Origin: Rhynchospora pubera
Lineage: Eukaryota; Streptophyta; Magnoliopsida; Poales; Cyperaceae
Reading direction: 5' to 3'
Assembly (NCBI GenBank): GCA_028095005.1
Contig: CM051461.1
Location: forward strand, 172,181,144 to 172,245,143
Length of the DNA: 64,000 nucleotides
Position 1 is the stretch's first letter, and each line of letters begins with the position of its first letter. A model generated the notes under the pieces. The model saw nothing but the letters and a program-made list of their open reading frames with translations, was not told the DNA's origin and did no database searches. A program made the translations under genes and the position numbers. Positions 1 through 12,564 of this stretch are shown here, piece after piece.

Positions 1-601
1 GCAAAATCGCTTCAAATGCTCATATATACTCAGAATCTGTAAAATCTGCACAATATGTGAATAATTACAATGTATAATCCAATCATTTTGAATAATTGAG
101 TTCATAAACAAATTCTACACAATATAAAGAGCTTAAATATAGATTATTGTGATCAAATGACTTAAAATTAATGCAAAATCGCTTGAAATTCTCAAATATA
201 CTCAGAATCTTTCGAATCTGAATATTATGTGCATAATTACAATGTATAAACCAATTCTTTTGAATAAGTGATATCATAAACATATTCTAGATTATATAAA
301 GAGTTTAAATATACATTATTGTGATCAAATGACTTAAAATGAATGCAAAATCGCTTGAAATGCTAAAATATACTCAGAATCTGTAAAATCTGCATATTAT
401 GTGAATAATTACATCGTACAATCCAATCGTTTTGAATAATTGATCTCACAAACATATTGTAGACTTTATAAAGAGAGTTTAATTATAGATTATTGTGATC
501 GAATGACTTAAAATGAATGCAAAATCACTTCAAATGCTCCAATATACTCAGAATCTTTAAAATCTTCACATCATGTGCGCAATTACAATGTATAATCCAA
601 T
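1..601. repeat. Satellite array, ~172-bp monomer (left block)
   Basis: About 3.5 tandem AT-rich monomers. The word GCAAAATC recurs at about 1, 173, 345 and 519, giving a period of 172-174 bp. Each unit carries the same ordered words, such as ACTCAGAATCTGTAAAATC, ATAATTACAATGTATAATCC and GACTTAAAATGAATGCAAAA. The array runs off the left window edge and is cut on the right by an LTR insertion. There is no open reading frame of note. The unit length is in the range typical of plant centromeric or heterochromatic satellites, but the location is not provable from sequence alone. Confidence 0.93.
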
Positions 602-3025
602 TGTAACACCCCAAGTTAGGGGTGGCACTGCCCGCCGTGCATATTTTATTGAAACATAGACACAAGACGGTGAAAGCAAATATGCAAGCCAATAACATAA
701 TTAAAAACATTTGCCATCATAATATTTATAAAATAATACATATGAAATAACCTAGATAATATCCCGCCAAATCAAATCGAATACCATTTGAAGTAAAGTG
801 AATGGTGTTTAATTTATAACAACACTGTACTCCATCTAGTATTTAATCAAATATTTCAACCCCAGATGGCAAACCAGCTGATTGATTTTCTTCACATAGA
901 ACTTCTCGCTTTTGTCACTTCAATACCTGGAACCCACAACCACCGTGGAAACAAAGCAAAAGCAGAGAGTGAGAAATAAATTTCTCAGTGCGATTTTTAG
1001 TTCCAGTCACATGAACATTAACTTTCACCTTTAGAATTAAAATACACGGAGAAAAATGATATAATAGTAATTAGAGTTCAAATATGCCATAAGAAATGAT
1101 GAGCCGACTAATCAACCAATTAAGGCAACCAACGAACAAAATGATAACAGAAGTCGGCTGGGTTATTGGTTTTATAAATAAAAACTAAGTCTAGTACTCA
1201 CAGAACAAATGACTCACCAAGCTACGAACGGTCCACCAGAACCCACGTCCGTCTCACCACAGTCCACATCTATCTGTGTTGGCTTATACCAATCCTTACT
1301 AGTCAGATGCAATATACCATTGGTCAGGTTACAACGCCCACACGAGCCACACACAATCACATTATCACAATCAAATATAAAATCTCATACAATCACATAC
1401 AACATAAGATCATACTTGTCACACAGACTTGACCACCCATACCCCGTCCAGATTCGGGCATACTGGGCCCTGTGCAAGAACGCTACACTACACAGCGATC
1501 TGGCAGCACGGTAGCTAACCGGCCCCAGACGAAACCTTGTCAATCTGATACTCTGGACAAGTAGTAACAAAATCCACATGCACATCATCCACAAACAATC
1601 AATCGAAATACCATACAACATGTTCACAATTCATATGCAAATAATAATATGATAACCATAATATAAATATAAGATCAACTTCATGCTCAAATAAATGCAT
1701 TCAAGAAACAACAACATGCACAGTTCATGTATTAAATTTCTAATAATGAAAATTAAGGTTCATGTGAAGTCCGCACCTGACAAAAGTAGAAGAATCTCGT
1801 GACCTATCGTGGTTCGATCGTCTCAGCAACTCTATACTAGTCTTCTCGCTCTCAAAGTCTAAGGTTAACCAAATTTCCAAAATTAAACTCCTTAAACTCC
1901 CTAATTTTAATAAAAATTCCAGATTTGAAAAATAACACAATTTGCTTCGTAACTTCCACGTTAGCTTGTAAAACAATGAGTTATAACGTCCAAATGCATC
2001 TACAATATAACCATATTAAGTAGCACTATATTTTATGTCATTCTATTATATTTTTCATGTCAAAAATCATAAAGAATGAAATGTTTGTTTGCTGTCCAAA
2101 TTTTTGTCATAAAGTATTTTATGCATGCAAACCATTTAAATATACAAATTTATTTCCTAAGCTATAATTTCATGCATTTATAAACATGAAGTACCATGAT
2201 GCAATTATATGCAAAATTTTCTCAAAATTCACACGTTTTTCAAATAGGCCAGATTTTAAAAGATCCAAAAGAAGTATTTATGCAAAAGATTAAATGCTTA
2301 ACAACACAAAATCATACATGCATTTTCAACAAGTTAACACTTGCATTAATATTCTTAAAATCTTCATAAAAATTTATAAAATTTCAGAATTTAGTAGAAA
2401 TAACTATACATAGCATATATAACCATGAGAATACCAAAATATTATCATGCACAACAATAAACTAAAAAAAATTATCAATAAATTCGAAATATTCATAATT
2501 TTTATCCAAAATCTATATTTTTGCTTAAAAATCCGAAATAAATATTTTTCTTAACTCAAATAAATTTTAGTTCTTGCATTTTAGTTGCATGCAAAGTTAT
2601 AAATTGTCATAACATCTAAATACAATATAAATCTTAAATAATTGTTTATAAAGACTATTATTCACTCAAAAATCCATAACTATGTCACAATAACCATATA
2701 TTCCACCAAAAATCACTATTTTCCAACCATGCAAACTACAAAATCGAAATAAATAATAGAAAAAGAAAAACTTACATGAATATGGCTCAAAACCGAAAAT
2801 AATTAACTTGCATGTTCATCTCTTGACTTCTACTATCCATTTCCCATTTTTCCCGTATTTTTCAGATTTTTCTACTAATTTTTTGTAGTTGGATTTTTGT
2901 TGGCGGAATTTGAAAAGAAATGGAAATAATGGAGATGGGTTTTGGTTTTCTTCCATTTTCTTTGAGTTTGTACGGTTGGGAGAGATGGAAAAGAGAGAGA
3001 AATAGATGGATTTGTATTAATTAAA

Positions 3026-3062
<37 letters not shown>

Positions 3063-3288
3063 AGTGAAAGATATGATGCATCCCAAAATGAACCCCATAT
3101 GCTATTGATGGCATGATTAATTTGTGCAGAAATTATTTTCATGACATTACTATGCTAATGAATATGATATGCATGCATTATGTAAGAATTTATTTAAGAT
3201 GCATGAAATATTAGTTGAAATATATTATTTTTATTTATTTATTTATAAAAAATAATAATAAATAAAGCTAAATTTTAGAAATGTTACA
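602..3288. mobile_element. Solo LTR, probable Ty3/Gypsy, 2.69 kb, TSD CCAAT
   Basis: The segment starts TGTAACACCCCAAG and ends AATGTTACA, so its ends are TG...CA with inverted TGTAACA/TGTTACA termini. It is flanked on both sides by CCAAT (597-601 and 3,289-3,293). Removing the element and one CCAAT restores the satellite word ATAATCCAATCGTTTTG. There is no internal domain, primer-binding site or long ORF, so it is read as a solo LTR left by LTR-LTR recombination. The Gypsy assignment rests only on length and the TGTAACACCCC start. A GA microsatellite lies at about 3,031-3,058. The ORFs inside look spurious. Confidence 0.8.
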
Positions 3289-3783
3289 CCAATCGTTTTG
3301 AATAACTTAGTTCAGAAACATATTCTAAACTATATAAAGGTTATAAATATAGATTACTCTGGTCAAATGACTTAAAATGAATACAAAATCGTTTGAAATG
3401 CACAAATATACTCAGAAATTGTAAAATCCATATATTAAGTGAATAATTACAATGTATAATCCAATCGTTTTGAATATGTGAGCTCATAAACATATTCTAG
3501 ATTATATAAAGAGCTTAAATATAGATTATTGTCATCAAATAACTTAAAATAAATGCAAAATAGCTTCATATGCCAAAATATACACAGAATTTGTAAAATT
3601 TGTAAATTATGTGTGTATACAATGTATAATCCAATCATTTTGAATAAGTGTGTTCATAAATAAATTCAACAATACATAAAGAACATAAATATGGATGATT
3701 ATTATCAAATAATTTAAATTGAATGGAAAATCATTTGAAAAGATCAAATATACTCAGAATCTGTATATTATGCACATTACGTG
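3289..3783. repeat. Satellite array, ~172-bp monomer (middle block)
   Basis: Just under three monomers of the satellite seen at 1-601, resuming exactly at the duplicated CCAAT and ending at ACGTG (3,779-3,783), the target duplication of the next element. The copies are somewhat diverged; for example, one unit has AATTTGAATGGAAAATC changes near 3,715-3,735. Confidence 0.9.
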
Positions 3784-4029
3784 TGTTGTACTAAACGTCT
3801 CTAGGTTTGTCGATTGCAAAACAATATCATTTGGCATTTAACAATCTTCTTTGAGTTTTATAGGAAGAAGATACAATTTATGAGGACTTGGATAAAAGCT
3901 TTAAGAAAGATCAAGATCAAGTCATTAGAGAGCTTATAGGCTAGTTTAGACTAGGATAGAAGGTATACTTTAGTCCTTGTTTATCCTTGAAATGGTCTAG
4001 ATAGCGAAAAGCTCAATAAACCAGCAAAA

Positions 4030-4633
4030 TCCTGTTTTCTGTGACCTAGCGTCGTACAACGCTAGATAGAGTTACACAACGCTAGAACAGCTAAATTCAT
4101 ACTTTTGTGAATCAACGTTGCACAACGCTATATAGAGTTAGGCAATGCTGATTCACAACGTTGTACAACGCTAATCAGAGTTGTACAACGCTGCAGTTAA
4201 GAAACTTGGAAAATTTCCTGAGTACCATCGTGCAACGCCATATAGCGTTGCACAACGCCACAAAAATCCCAAGTTAGCTGTGCTGTTTTTACATGCAAAG
4301 TCTCTGGAGACGTTAGCCAACGTCTTTCAGCGTTGGGTAACGTTAGCGTTGTGTGACGGCATATAGAGTTGTACAACGCTCTGTTGAATCTGTCAGAATT
4401 GTTCCTTTTGTCTCCCTTTAGCGTTGTGTAACGCCATTCAGTGGCAAGCAACGCTCTGACAATTTCCAACGGAATTGTCGGAGCTTTCCTTTGGTTTTAC
4501 ACTCCTGCGTTGTGCGACGGCAAATAGCGTTGCACAACGCTCTGACAGACCAACGGCTATATTAAAGAGCCGTTAGAATTTACAACGGTCATATTCCAGC
4601 GTTGTATAACGCTATTCAGCGTTGTACAACGCT
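4030..4633. repeat. Clustered palindromic motif AGCGTTGTACAACGCT
   Basis: Roughly 16 perfect or degenerate copies of a 16-bp word lie in about 600 bp. The perfect copy at 4,618-4,633 is its own reverse complement. Variants such as AGAGTTGTACAACGCT, AGCGTTGCACAACGCC and AGCGTTGTGTAACGCC sit near 4,048, 4,175, 4,244, 4,364, 4,421, 4,526 and 4,600. Many are arranged as head-to-tail pairs about 20 bp apart. The cluster lies upstream of the TATA-like element in the host LTR, so a U3 regulatory role is a reasonable inference but unproven. Confidence 0.75.
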
Positions 4634-4645
4634 GTGGCCTGTTTT

Positions 4646-6412
4646 TGTTAGAGTTATGTCCTAGAAGTCAATAATTTAATGACTTAATTATTAGTTTATG
4701 TTTTGGATGAGATTTTATCATCTGTTCCTAGGTTTATTATTGACAGATCATTCAGGTTGAGGATCTGAATTGTAGATCTCTGTTGATCATTCTTTAGAAT
4801 GACAATAATAAATCTAAACGGTCCATAATCTTGATAATTAACAAGGAACATTAATTATCATAAAAGATTAGTATGCAAGTTAAGTGATGATTAAGTTCTA
4901 CTAATCATAGGTAAAGAGTTACCAACTTAGTTGCATATGTGTATGTTATGGAACATAGCACAGGACTTGACCCATCGAAATAAACATATGGATTGTGTTA
5001 TGTGTCATTGTTTATTTCGTTGTGATTTTGGTTCTAAGTTTGAGATGTTTATCTTTTCCACATGAGGATAGGATCAATAAATACTGTCTACCGCTGATTC
5101 CCGATAAGGGCTGCTATACGGACTTTATTTATGTTCTCTTGAATTGTGCGGGGAAAAGTTAATCATCAAGAAAACCGTATGTCCCTCATTAATTCACTTA
5201 GTGAGTGACGATATCTGTTTGGGCCCCTTGATGGAGATAGATTGTTTGCATGCAACTTTATACAATTATCTCTAGATCAAGAAACGTATAATCTGCAAGA
5301 ATGACACATTCCTATCTTGGATTATACGATGATATCGTGCGACATAAGAATCAAAATAGAGAAACATATTTATTCTCTTATGCAGGATTGAAATATTGTA
5401 GCAGTACACTATTTATGCGAATTGGGAGTCATAACGTGTTGCTAGATACCGCTTATGATTATTGGAATTAAATAGCGATTTAATTCCATGTCCAACATAG
5501 CATAAATCCTCAAAGGGTCACACATAATAAGGTGTTTAACCACACGTGCATTAATTATTTATTTGCAACAATTGGTTTTGCAAAATATGATAAGTTGATT
5601 AATTGATCGTATGCCGTTATGGACCGTTATGATTAATTAAGTCAAATAGATCATATAGAAATAATTTAATGCATTGACTAATTCCATATTAATTATTAAA
5701 TAGTTAATAATTAATTATAATCAACACATTTAATTATTTGAGCTAATTGGGCTTTAAATTAATTGGTTAATTTAATGTCCAATGGAAGGTGCATTTAAAT
5801 GGAAGAGTATTGGGCTCAACTTAACTTGAGGCCCAACCCATATATGGGGTAGGTAGGTGCGGCTAGGGCAAGGGGCATTTTTGTCCATGTAATGTTGGAT
5901 GAGAGCTAGGTTGAGTGGCCTATATAAAGGGGTGTTCTTTGGGAGCAAACCCCTAGCCTCCACACACCTCTCTCTCTCCTTCTCTCTTTGGCCGCACCTC
6001 ACAAGGAAGAAAAGAAAATTTCAGAATTTTCTATTCCTCTTTCTCTCTTCCACACACCACCTAGCTCATGTGTTGAGCAAGCTTTTCCACTAAATTAATT
6101 GGAGAATTAAATAGAAAGGGAAAGCTTTGGAATTAGGCACAATTCTCTCAATTACTAGCATAATTGATTAGAGAAGGTGGTTAATTCCTTAGTGGACTCG
6201 AGGAGCACGACGTGGAGGTTCTTGGAGAGCACGCCACCGACACCAACGCATTGGAACGAGCCTCTTGGTTGCGATACCAAGAGAGGTATACTTCCAATCC
6301 TTTTTCTCGTGTGTTTGAATAGCTTGTGTACTAGATCTTGTGTGTGCTATGTTTGCTTGGTTAATTAATTGGTAATTAGCATAAAAAATGAAAATTAGCA
6401 CACTTTCTAACA
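4646..6412 (+). repeat. 5' LTR of the Copia element
   Basis: 1,767 bp, TG...CA ends. A TATA box (TATATAAAGG) lies at 5,921-5,930. Compared by eye with the 3' LTR, I found two substitutions: position 4,973 (G versus T) and 6,210 (A versus G). The small ORFs inside occur identically in both LTRs and are not considered genes. Confidence 0.93.
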
Positions 6413-6413
6413 G

Positions 6414-6425
6414 TGGTATCAGAGC
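6414..6425 (+). other. Primer-binding site (tRNA-iMet type)
   Basis: TGGTATCAGAGC lies one base after the 5' LTR. It is the standard plant retrotransposon primer-binding site, complementary to the 3' end of initiator methionine tRNA. Confidence 0.95.
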
Positions 6426-9400
6426 ACATGGTCGTACTTAAGCTATTTTAACACTTAATTAAGAGAAATTGGCTAATTAATGGATTAGTAGAGATGATGC
6501 GTTTGTTTGCTGTCTGGAAATGGTATTTTCTGTGTTATTTCGCGTTTTTGGACGTGATAAGTTCTCTGGAAGATCTTTCCATCTACATGAAAGTTGTAGA
6601 TCTGTGGATTGTGATTCTTTTGTCGTTGGATTCACATTTTTCGGAATTAGTATGGATTTACTGTGAATAAAACGGCGACAGTGCGCAGAACCAGTTTTTG
6701 CTTGCACTGTCCTGTTTGAATGGCTTGAAAGATTTATATTTTGAATATAAGTACCAGTGTTCTATGGCTAGAAATAAAGAGGACTTGAAGCTCTTTCTGA
6801 GCATGTAGAAATTGTTGCATGACTCGGATTAATTTGTGGGTTTTCAAGTATGAATAGGAAGATCTTGTCAGATCCAGTTTATTGAGCAAATCGATTGTTC
6901 TAATAAACTGTACCAACTGAGAACTCCTTTAAAAATTCTGTTTAAATGGAGTTGTTCTATTTTGAGTTAGGATTCCAGGAAAATTAATTTCGTAATTTTT
7001 CGTGGATGTTTGGACCTTCAACTAGGTTAAAACCTTTCGATTGACAGTCTGTTTCAGTACAGAATTTGTTGATTGTTTAGGCTGTAACTTAATATTATTG
7101 AACTGAACTTGGTTGTTTTCTTTTCATGAATGGATAACCTGTAGTCTAAACAAGGTTTTCTATGTATATTGTATATATAAAAACTGGATAGAAGGTGGTC
7201 TAACAGACCAAATGGTTGAGAGGATAAGCTGAAAATCTCATAACGGTGTTTCGTGCACTTGTAAGAGATTTGTCTTTTTTGATTCTCCCAGATGGTTTAA
7301 GATCTCTTCTTGAAATTTTTACTGGTAGTCACAACTTTGATAAGGAGCTTAAGTAATTTATTTGAGAATTTTTGGAGACCGAAAACTGTTGTTTTTGTTG
7401 GATTCCATTAGTTACGTTTTTTGGTAAATTACTGTTTTTCTAAGTATTCAAACTAGTTGAATTTAATTAGAAAACTCCTTGTTTGATCTCCTTTCTGTTA
7501 TGGGATGTTGAAAGAACTTTCTAAATGAATTTAAACAAGTTTGGTTGTTTAAAATTGAGGATTTGTACACGGAATTTACTTATAGCAAACGATACGCAAA
7601 GATGCTTGAAAATCGTTAATTGGAAACAAAGTTCTTGTATGTGCTAACTTTGTTTTGTAGGTGGATAGTGGGTTTAGTATGGCTCAAGACTCAATGCCTT
7701 GTGGTTGTAAATGAATGCATGTGTGAATGTTTGTAATGCGGCCTTTGGTGCCATTAATTAATTTTTGATTAATTTTTGATGTAACTTGTGAGGCTTGCAT
7801 GCCCCTAAGGATAGGAAGGGAATAGGATGTTTTCACATGTATTTTTCACCTTTATTTTATATAGGATTTAGATCCTTATAGAATTTAGTGGGAGGGCAAG
7901 GATTAGATTAGTTTTGCTCCATGGACGATGTGGCGAAACTAATGCAAGCGGGAGCCATACAAACCCACAACTATGAGATGCTTATATGTGATTGCTTGTG
8001 ATTGCTATGAATTGTCATAGGCTAGGTATGGATGTATGCTTACATGACCACCAAACAAGTGTCACTTAATTGATTGTCCCAAACAAAACATGATTAAGTT
8101 AAATCGCCCTCCTTCTCTCTATCCCCTTCTAACGTGTATGATCGTTCATTGATGCATTCTCGCCGACGCGGGACATCGTGTTCCATCATCCGTGTCGGGG
8201 TGTAAATCGGATTTACTAGGAGCAAATAGAGAAAGGTTACTTAACGATGTTTTCTAATCGGATTGGACATCGGGGCAAAGTTTGTGGATGTACATGTGAT
8301 ATTTCACAAACCAAGAATCATATGGAATGATTGGTTGGAGAACCTACCTTATCTAGTTGTTTTGGTGTCACGCCGACGCTAGCACCATCTCAACGAAAAT
8401 AGGGATCTTGGAAAACCTACTATATTAGGGACATTAAATAAATATAGTGGGAGTTTTATTTGTTATAAATAAAACAATTGCATAAACTAAATGACCGTAA
8501 ATTGATCTTGTTATAGATGTTTAAATTGTTATTTTTTGTTGCGATCAATCTTTGAAAATTAACAAACTCGTTTCTAAAAGTATTTACTTAAAGAAGTAAT
8601 ACCGATTCCTAAGACACGATCTTAGTGAAGAGAAATTTGAGTATGTCAATTCCCAAAACTTTCCTCAAACTACCCGAACGTAGCAACGCGATGATTGATT
8701 GACTTTTGGCGAAAAGTTATTCAATAAAGCGTATGCTTAATATCCTCATTTGAAATTTCTAGACCTTTGAATTAGCGAATTCATATGGACTAAAATTAAC
8801 TCGTACGTTCTCATCCGCTTACTCAAGAAAGTGTTCTTGGAAAAAGTAGATATTAACTCCATCATTTATGATTGAGTATAAAGAATATGAGTTGACCAAG
8901 AGATTATTCTTTTAAAAAGAAGTTATATGAATGTTTCATTGGCTCACAAATCGAAAGATTGAAGTAGCTAATTGATGACTAGAGATATTAATCTCCGATA
9001 TCAAGGATTGTTGATATTGTCATACGATCTCTTTCTAGTATTAAAGGATATGGCGTTACCTTTTACGCACACTTGTTGGTGAAAAAGGTAATTGGTTAAG
9101 TATTCAAGAAATACTTCACCAATGTATGAGTTGAAATTTCGAGACTCTCATTGATGACCATGTGTCACATGAGATGTTTCATTTGCCGTATAGGGAGGCA
9201 TTTGAAAGGTTGTCCGAAGTACCATGATTGTGACGATTAGAAATATTCTAATCCTAAAGTGTATTTGTCGTTCAAACTATCTCACTATCTCTAATTTACA
9301 CTAGTAACTTGATACTAGTTCATATGCTCGCATTTAACGAAATGTGTTGGCAATGAAGAATAAGAGAATGTTCGAGAGATATAAAGTAAACTCCGTATAG

Positions 9401-12400
9401 GAGATGACTTATTCATTTAAGTCATTACCATTGAATACGTAGAGTTATCTTTATTAAGAGTTTGTTTAGGAATTGAAGGTTGCATACCTTAATTCTAAAA
9501 CCTCTCATAGCGTCTCCATTTCATATTTGATGATGGATAACTATGTTTAATAAAAGACAAGTTCTTTTATTATGAATGTGTTTATTTGATTTCATGCATC
9601 TTGATGGAATTTGCTTGAAATAGATAAACAAGTTATGAATGACAAATAGGATGCGTAAGACTTGACATAAAGTATTTGACTTTCATGTTATATATATAAC
9701 CGCTTAGTCACATATATAAACGAGAATCGCATTATGAGAGTCTACGTAACGTAGAGCTCGAAACTCAATTCGATTTCAAATCGATTGATATGCGAATCAT
9801 GTTTGTTAAATGACAAAAGCGCCTTTAACCTACAAAGGTTTAAGGACAAGTGACTTGATTAGGACTTATACATATCGATGTATAAAGACCTATAAGTACT
9901 TGTGCAATGAAAGGTTGTTGATACTTTACTACTTAACCAACGATCATTGTAGATATTAACATATCTATTTGATAAGGTATAAGTATGAACCTTTTGACTA
10001 GTTCAAAGGAGTTCAAGAGTGAAGTTTATAAGACCGTTCAAGAAAAATGAAAGTCTTACAATTAATTGTGGTAAATAAATAAGTAGTTAAGTCATATGAT
10101 TTGAAATATTATCTAAAGAGTATGAAAGTAGTTTCACAACTCGCTCCATGAGGAATAATATGTCCAAGAATGGAGGTATCGAACAATATTTTGTATTGTT
10201 CGATCGGTAATAAATCAAATGGACTTATTCGACTCGTATTAGGGAATTATGTTTGAGGACAATATTGTTTACACTGAATGGTGTTCCATCAAAGTCTATT
10301 GAGGAAGGTTTCTTACGAGATTTTGATCTCTAAGTATAATACTTCTCGAGATTTGGTGTTGAGAAGCTTATTTCAAGTATTGTGGACTTGTAAGCTTAAA
10401 CCAAATAAGACACTATATATTTGTAGGATGCTTTATATTAAAAGGCACTACTTCCACGAATATGATAAGAACAAAGTAGTTGTTGCTAATCATAATGTAG
10501 TCTTGATGAATTGAAATTCTCAAGAAGAAGTAGTGGGAGTAAAGTGAGCATTAAAGGAGTTTATGCGTCACTACAAGAAGTACTCTTATGGAAAACTTGT
10601 CACCCCATACATGGTGCTTAGTGGGAGTTGAGCGGAACTTCATTCACAAGTTGTTTTGAAAAGAAGTTTAATAGTACGCTCCTTCCAATGAGGACTCAAC
10701 CATATCACGAGTTGATGATGATTCGAGAAACTCATGGAATATATGAGGAGTCAAGAACTCGTTCAACAATTCATTGTGGAAGTAGTTCATGAACCTCAAG
10801 TACCAGTCCTACAAAAGATCAACGAGAGTTGATTGCCTAAGCCGTTTGGTGCATTGGCTTCACGACATTCTCAAACTTAGCATATGAGAATCCGTTGATA
10901 AACAAGAAAAACGATGGAACGATCCGATTCCACATATATGGTTTGAATTCATATGATCTTTAAATAAAATCCATGTATAACAACAAGGTATAGACCTTGG
11001 TTGACGTTCATGAAGGAGCAATCCATCAAGAACGTTTTAGATCTTCAAAAGGAAAGATCGACATGGATAACAAATCGACTATGTACAAAGCGCGGCTTCT
11101 CGCTTGCAGCTATGTCTAAGTCGATGACTAGTTGACTACGTACAAAGCACAACCTCTTGCTTGTGGCTATGTAAAAGTCAATAAAGATCATTCTAGCAAT
11201 AGTTGTATTTCATATATATTGATATATGGAAAAACACATAAAACCGCCTTCTTCGTATGAATGAAGGATGATGTTGTGCATTTGACACAACTCGAGGTTT
11301 TATGTATTGCTAAAAACATACGCATGCTTCAAGGATCCATAAATGGATTAAAGCAAGTGTTGTGGAGATTGGAATCAAAGTTTTGACAAGGAAGTCAAGG
11401 AGTTGAACTTCGTCAAAAGTATCTTGTATAAACAAGATATTCAGTGGGAGCATAATTGTATTACTTGTATTGTTCAAGATAACAATTCATTAAATTGGGA
11501 ATAACATTAACATTAAGAAAATGAATATTGTCGAGATCTCTTTGGAGAATGCTTTCTCAAATGAGAACTTGGGCGAAGTCACCTAATCCTAGGAAACAAA
11601 ATCTATAAAGATAGATTATGATGGATGTTAGGTTTGAGCAAATATGCATATATTGACGAAGTGTTCTAGAAACACGAAAGTTACACTCCAAGAAAGGATG
11701 TCTAACTATACGTCACATGGCATGACTTGAGTGTTTTAACTCGGTCTATTGCAACTCGATTCGAGAAAGTGCATGAAATAGTTCAAGCATTCCTTCATTA
11801 TGAGTTTCATTGTGTACGCCATATTTATGCATATGCCCCAATGTGTAGTATCCAAAAGATATGACAAACAGTTGTCGAATGGATACAAGAGAGACACATT
11901 AGGACGATAGTCAAGGATATCCTCGAGTACCTTATGAGAAAGAGTGATATAATGTTTCATCTCTTAAAAGAGAGCTCGTGTAAGTTAATTACACTAATGC
12001 TAGTTTTTCGAAAGATTGATATAATCACAGTTGAACTACGTATTTTGCTAAAAGGTGGTGTTGTAAATTTAGAAGGTGTTCTAAATAGAATATTACAACC
12101 GTTTCCGTCACCAAAGCAAAATACATAGCAACTTGTGAAGCAATAAAAGAAGTTTATTTCGGATCGATTTCTTAGTTGAGTTATTATGGTTCTAAGCATC
12201 TCGAACCATAACTTACTCCTAAGAGCCCAATGTTACATTGGAGATTCAAATATGATCTATAACGATATCACTTGATATCATATGATGGTGATCAAGAATA
12301 TATATAGGAGTATATATATATATATAGTCAAACAATTTTTGGATAGGTTCGCGAACACAGCGAACACTCTAGCACGACCTCTACCTTGAGCAGTATACGA

Positions 12401-12553
12401 GATGCAGTTATGCATCCATACGTGGTGGACGTATGAGTAACTAGCTATAAGCGTATTATTTATTTTGAGGTCCGAGACATGTATATATGTAGATATATGA
12501 CATTGCTCTCAATTCTTCGTTGGCTAGAAGTCACTACTGATTGACTCTAGGCC
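6426..12553 (+). pseudogene. Decayed Copia gag-pol region
   Basis: No ORF here exceeds about 80 codons, although the gene order of a Copia polyprotein is still readable in pieces. Integrase-like fragments lie at about 9,841-10,514; the in-frame stretch 10,278-10,514 resembles the region between the integrase core and reverse transcriptase. A reverse-transcriptase start is visible at 11,054-11,104 (peptide begins KIDMD, then YKARLLA). A GLKQ motif is at 11,345-11,356. RNase H-like pieces lie at about 11,934-12,150 (including KYIATCEAIKE). Frameshifts and stops separate all of these. Gag was not recognised; 6,426-9,800 is mostly AT-rich leader or unrecognisable sequence. The product cannot be functional. 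Confidence 0.85.
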
Positions 12554-12564
12554 AAGTGGGAGAT
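12554..12564 (+). other. Polypurine tract
   Basis: AAGTGGGAGAT lies immediately before the 3' LTR, the usual plus-strand priming site of plant Copia elements. Confidence 0.9.

Noticed and set aside
5772..6401. Small ORFs inside the 5' LTR, repeated in the 3' LTR
   Set aside because: Their conservation is explained by the recent duplication of the LTR during insertion, not by coding constraint.
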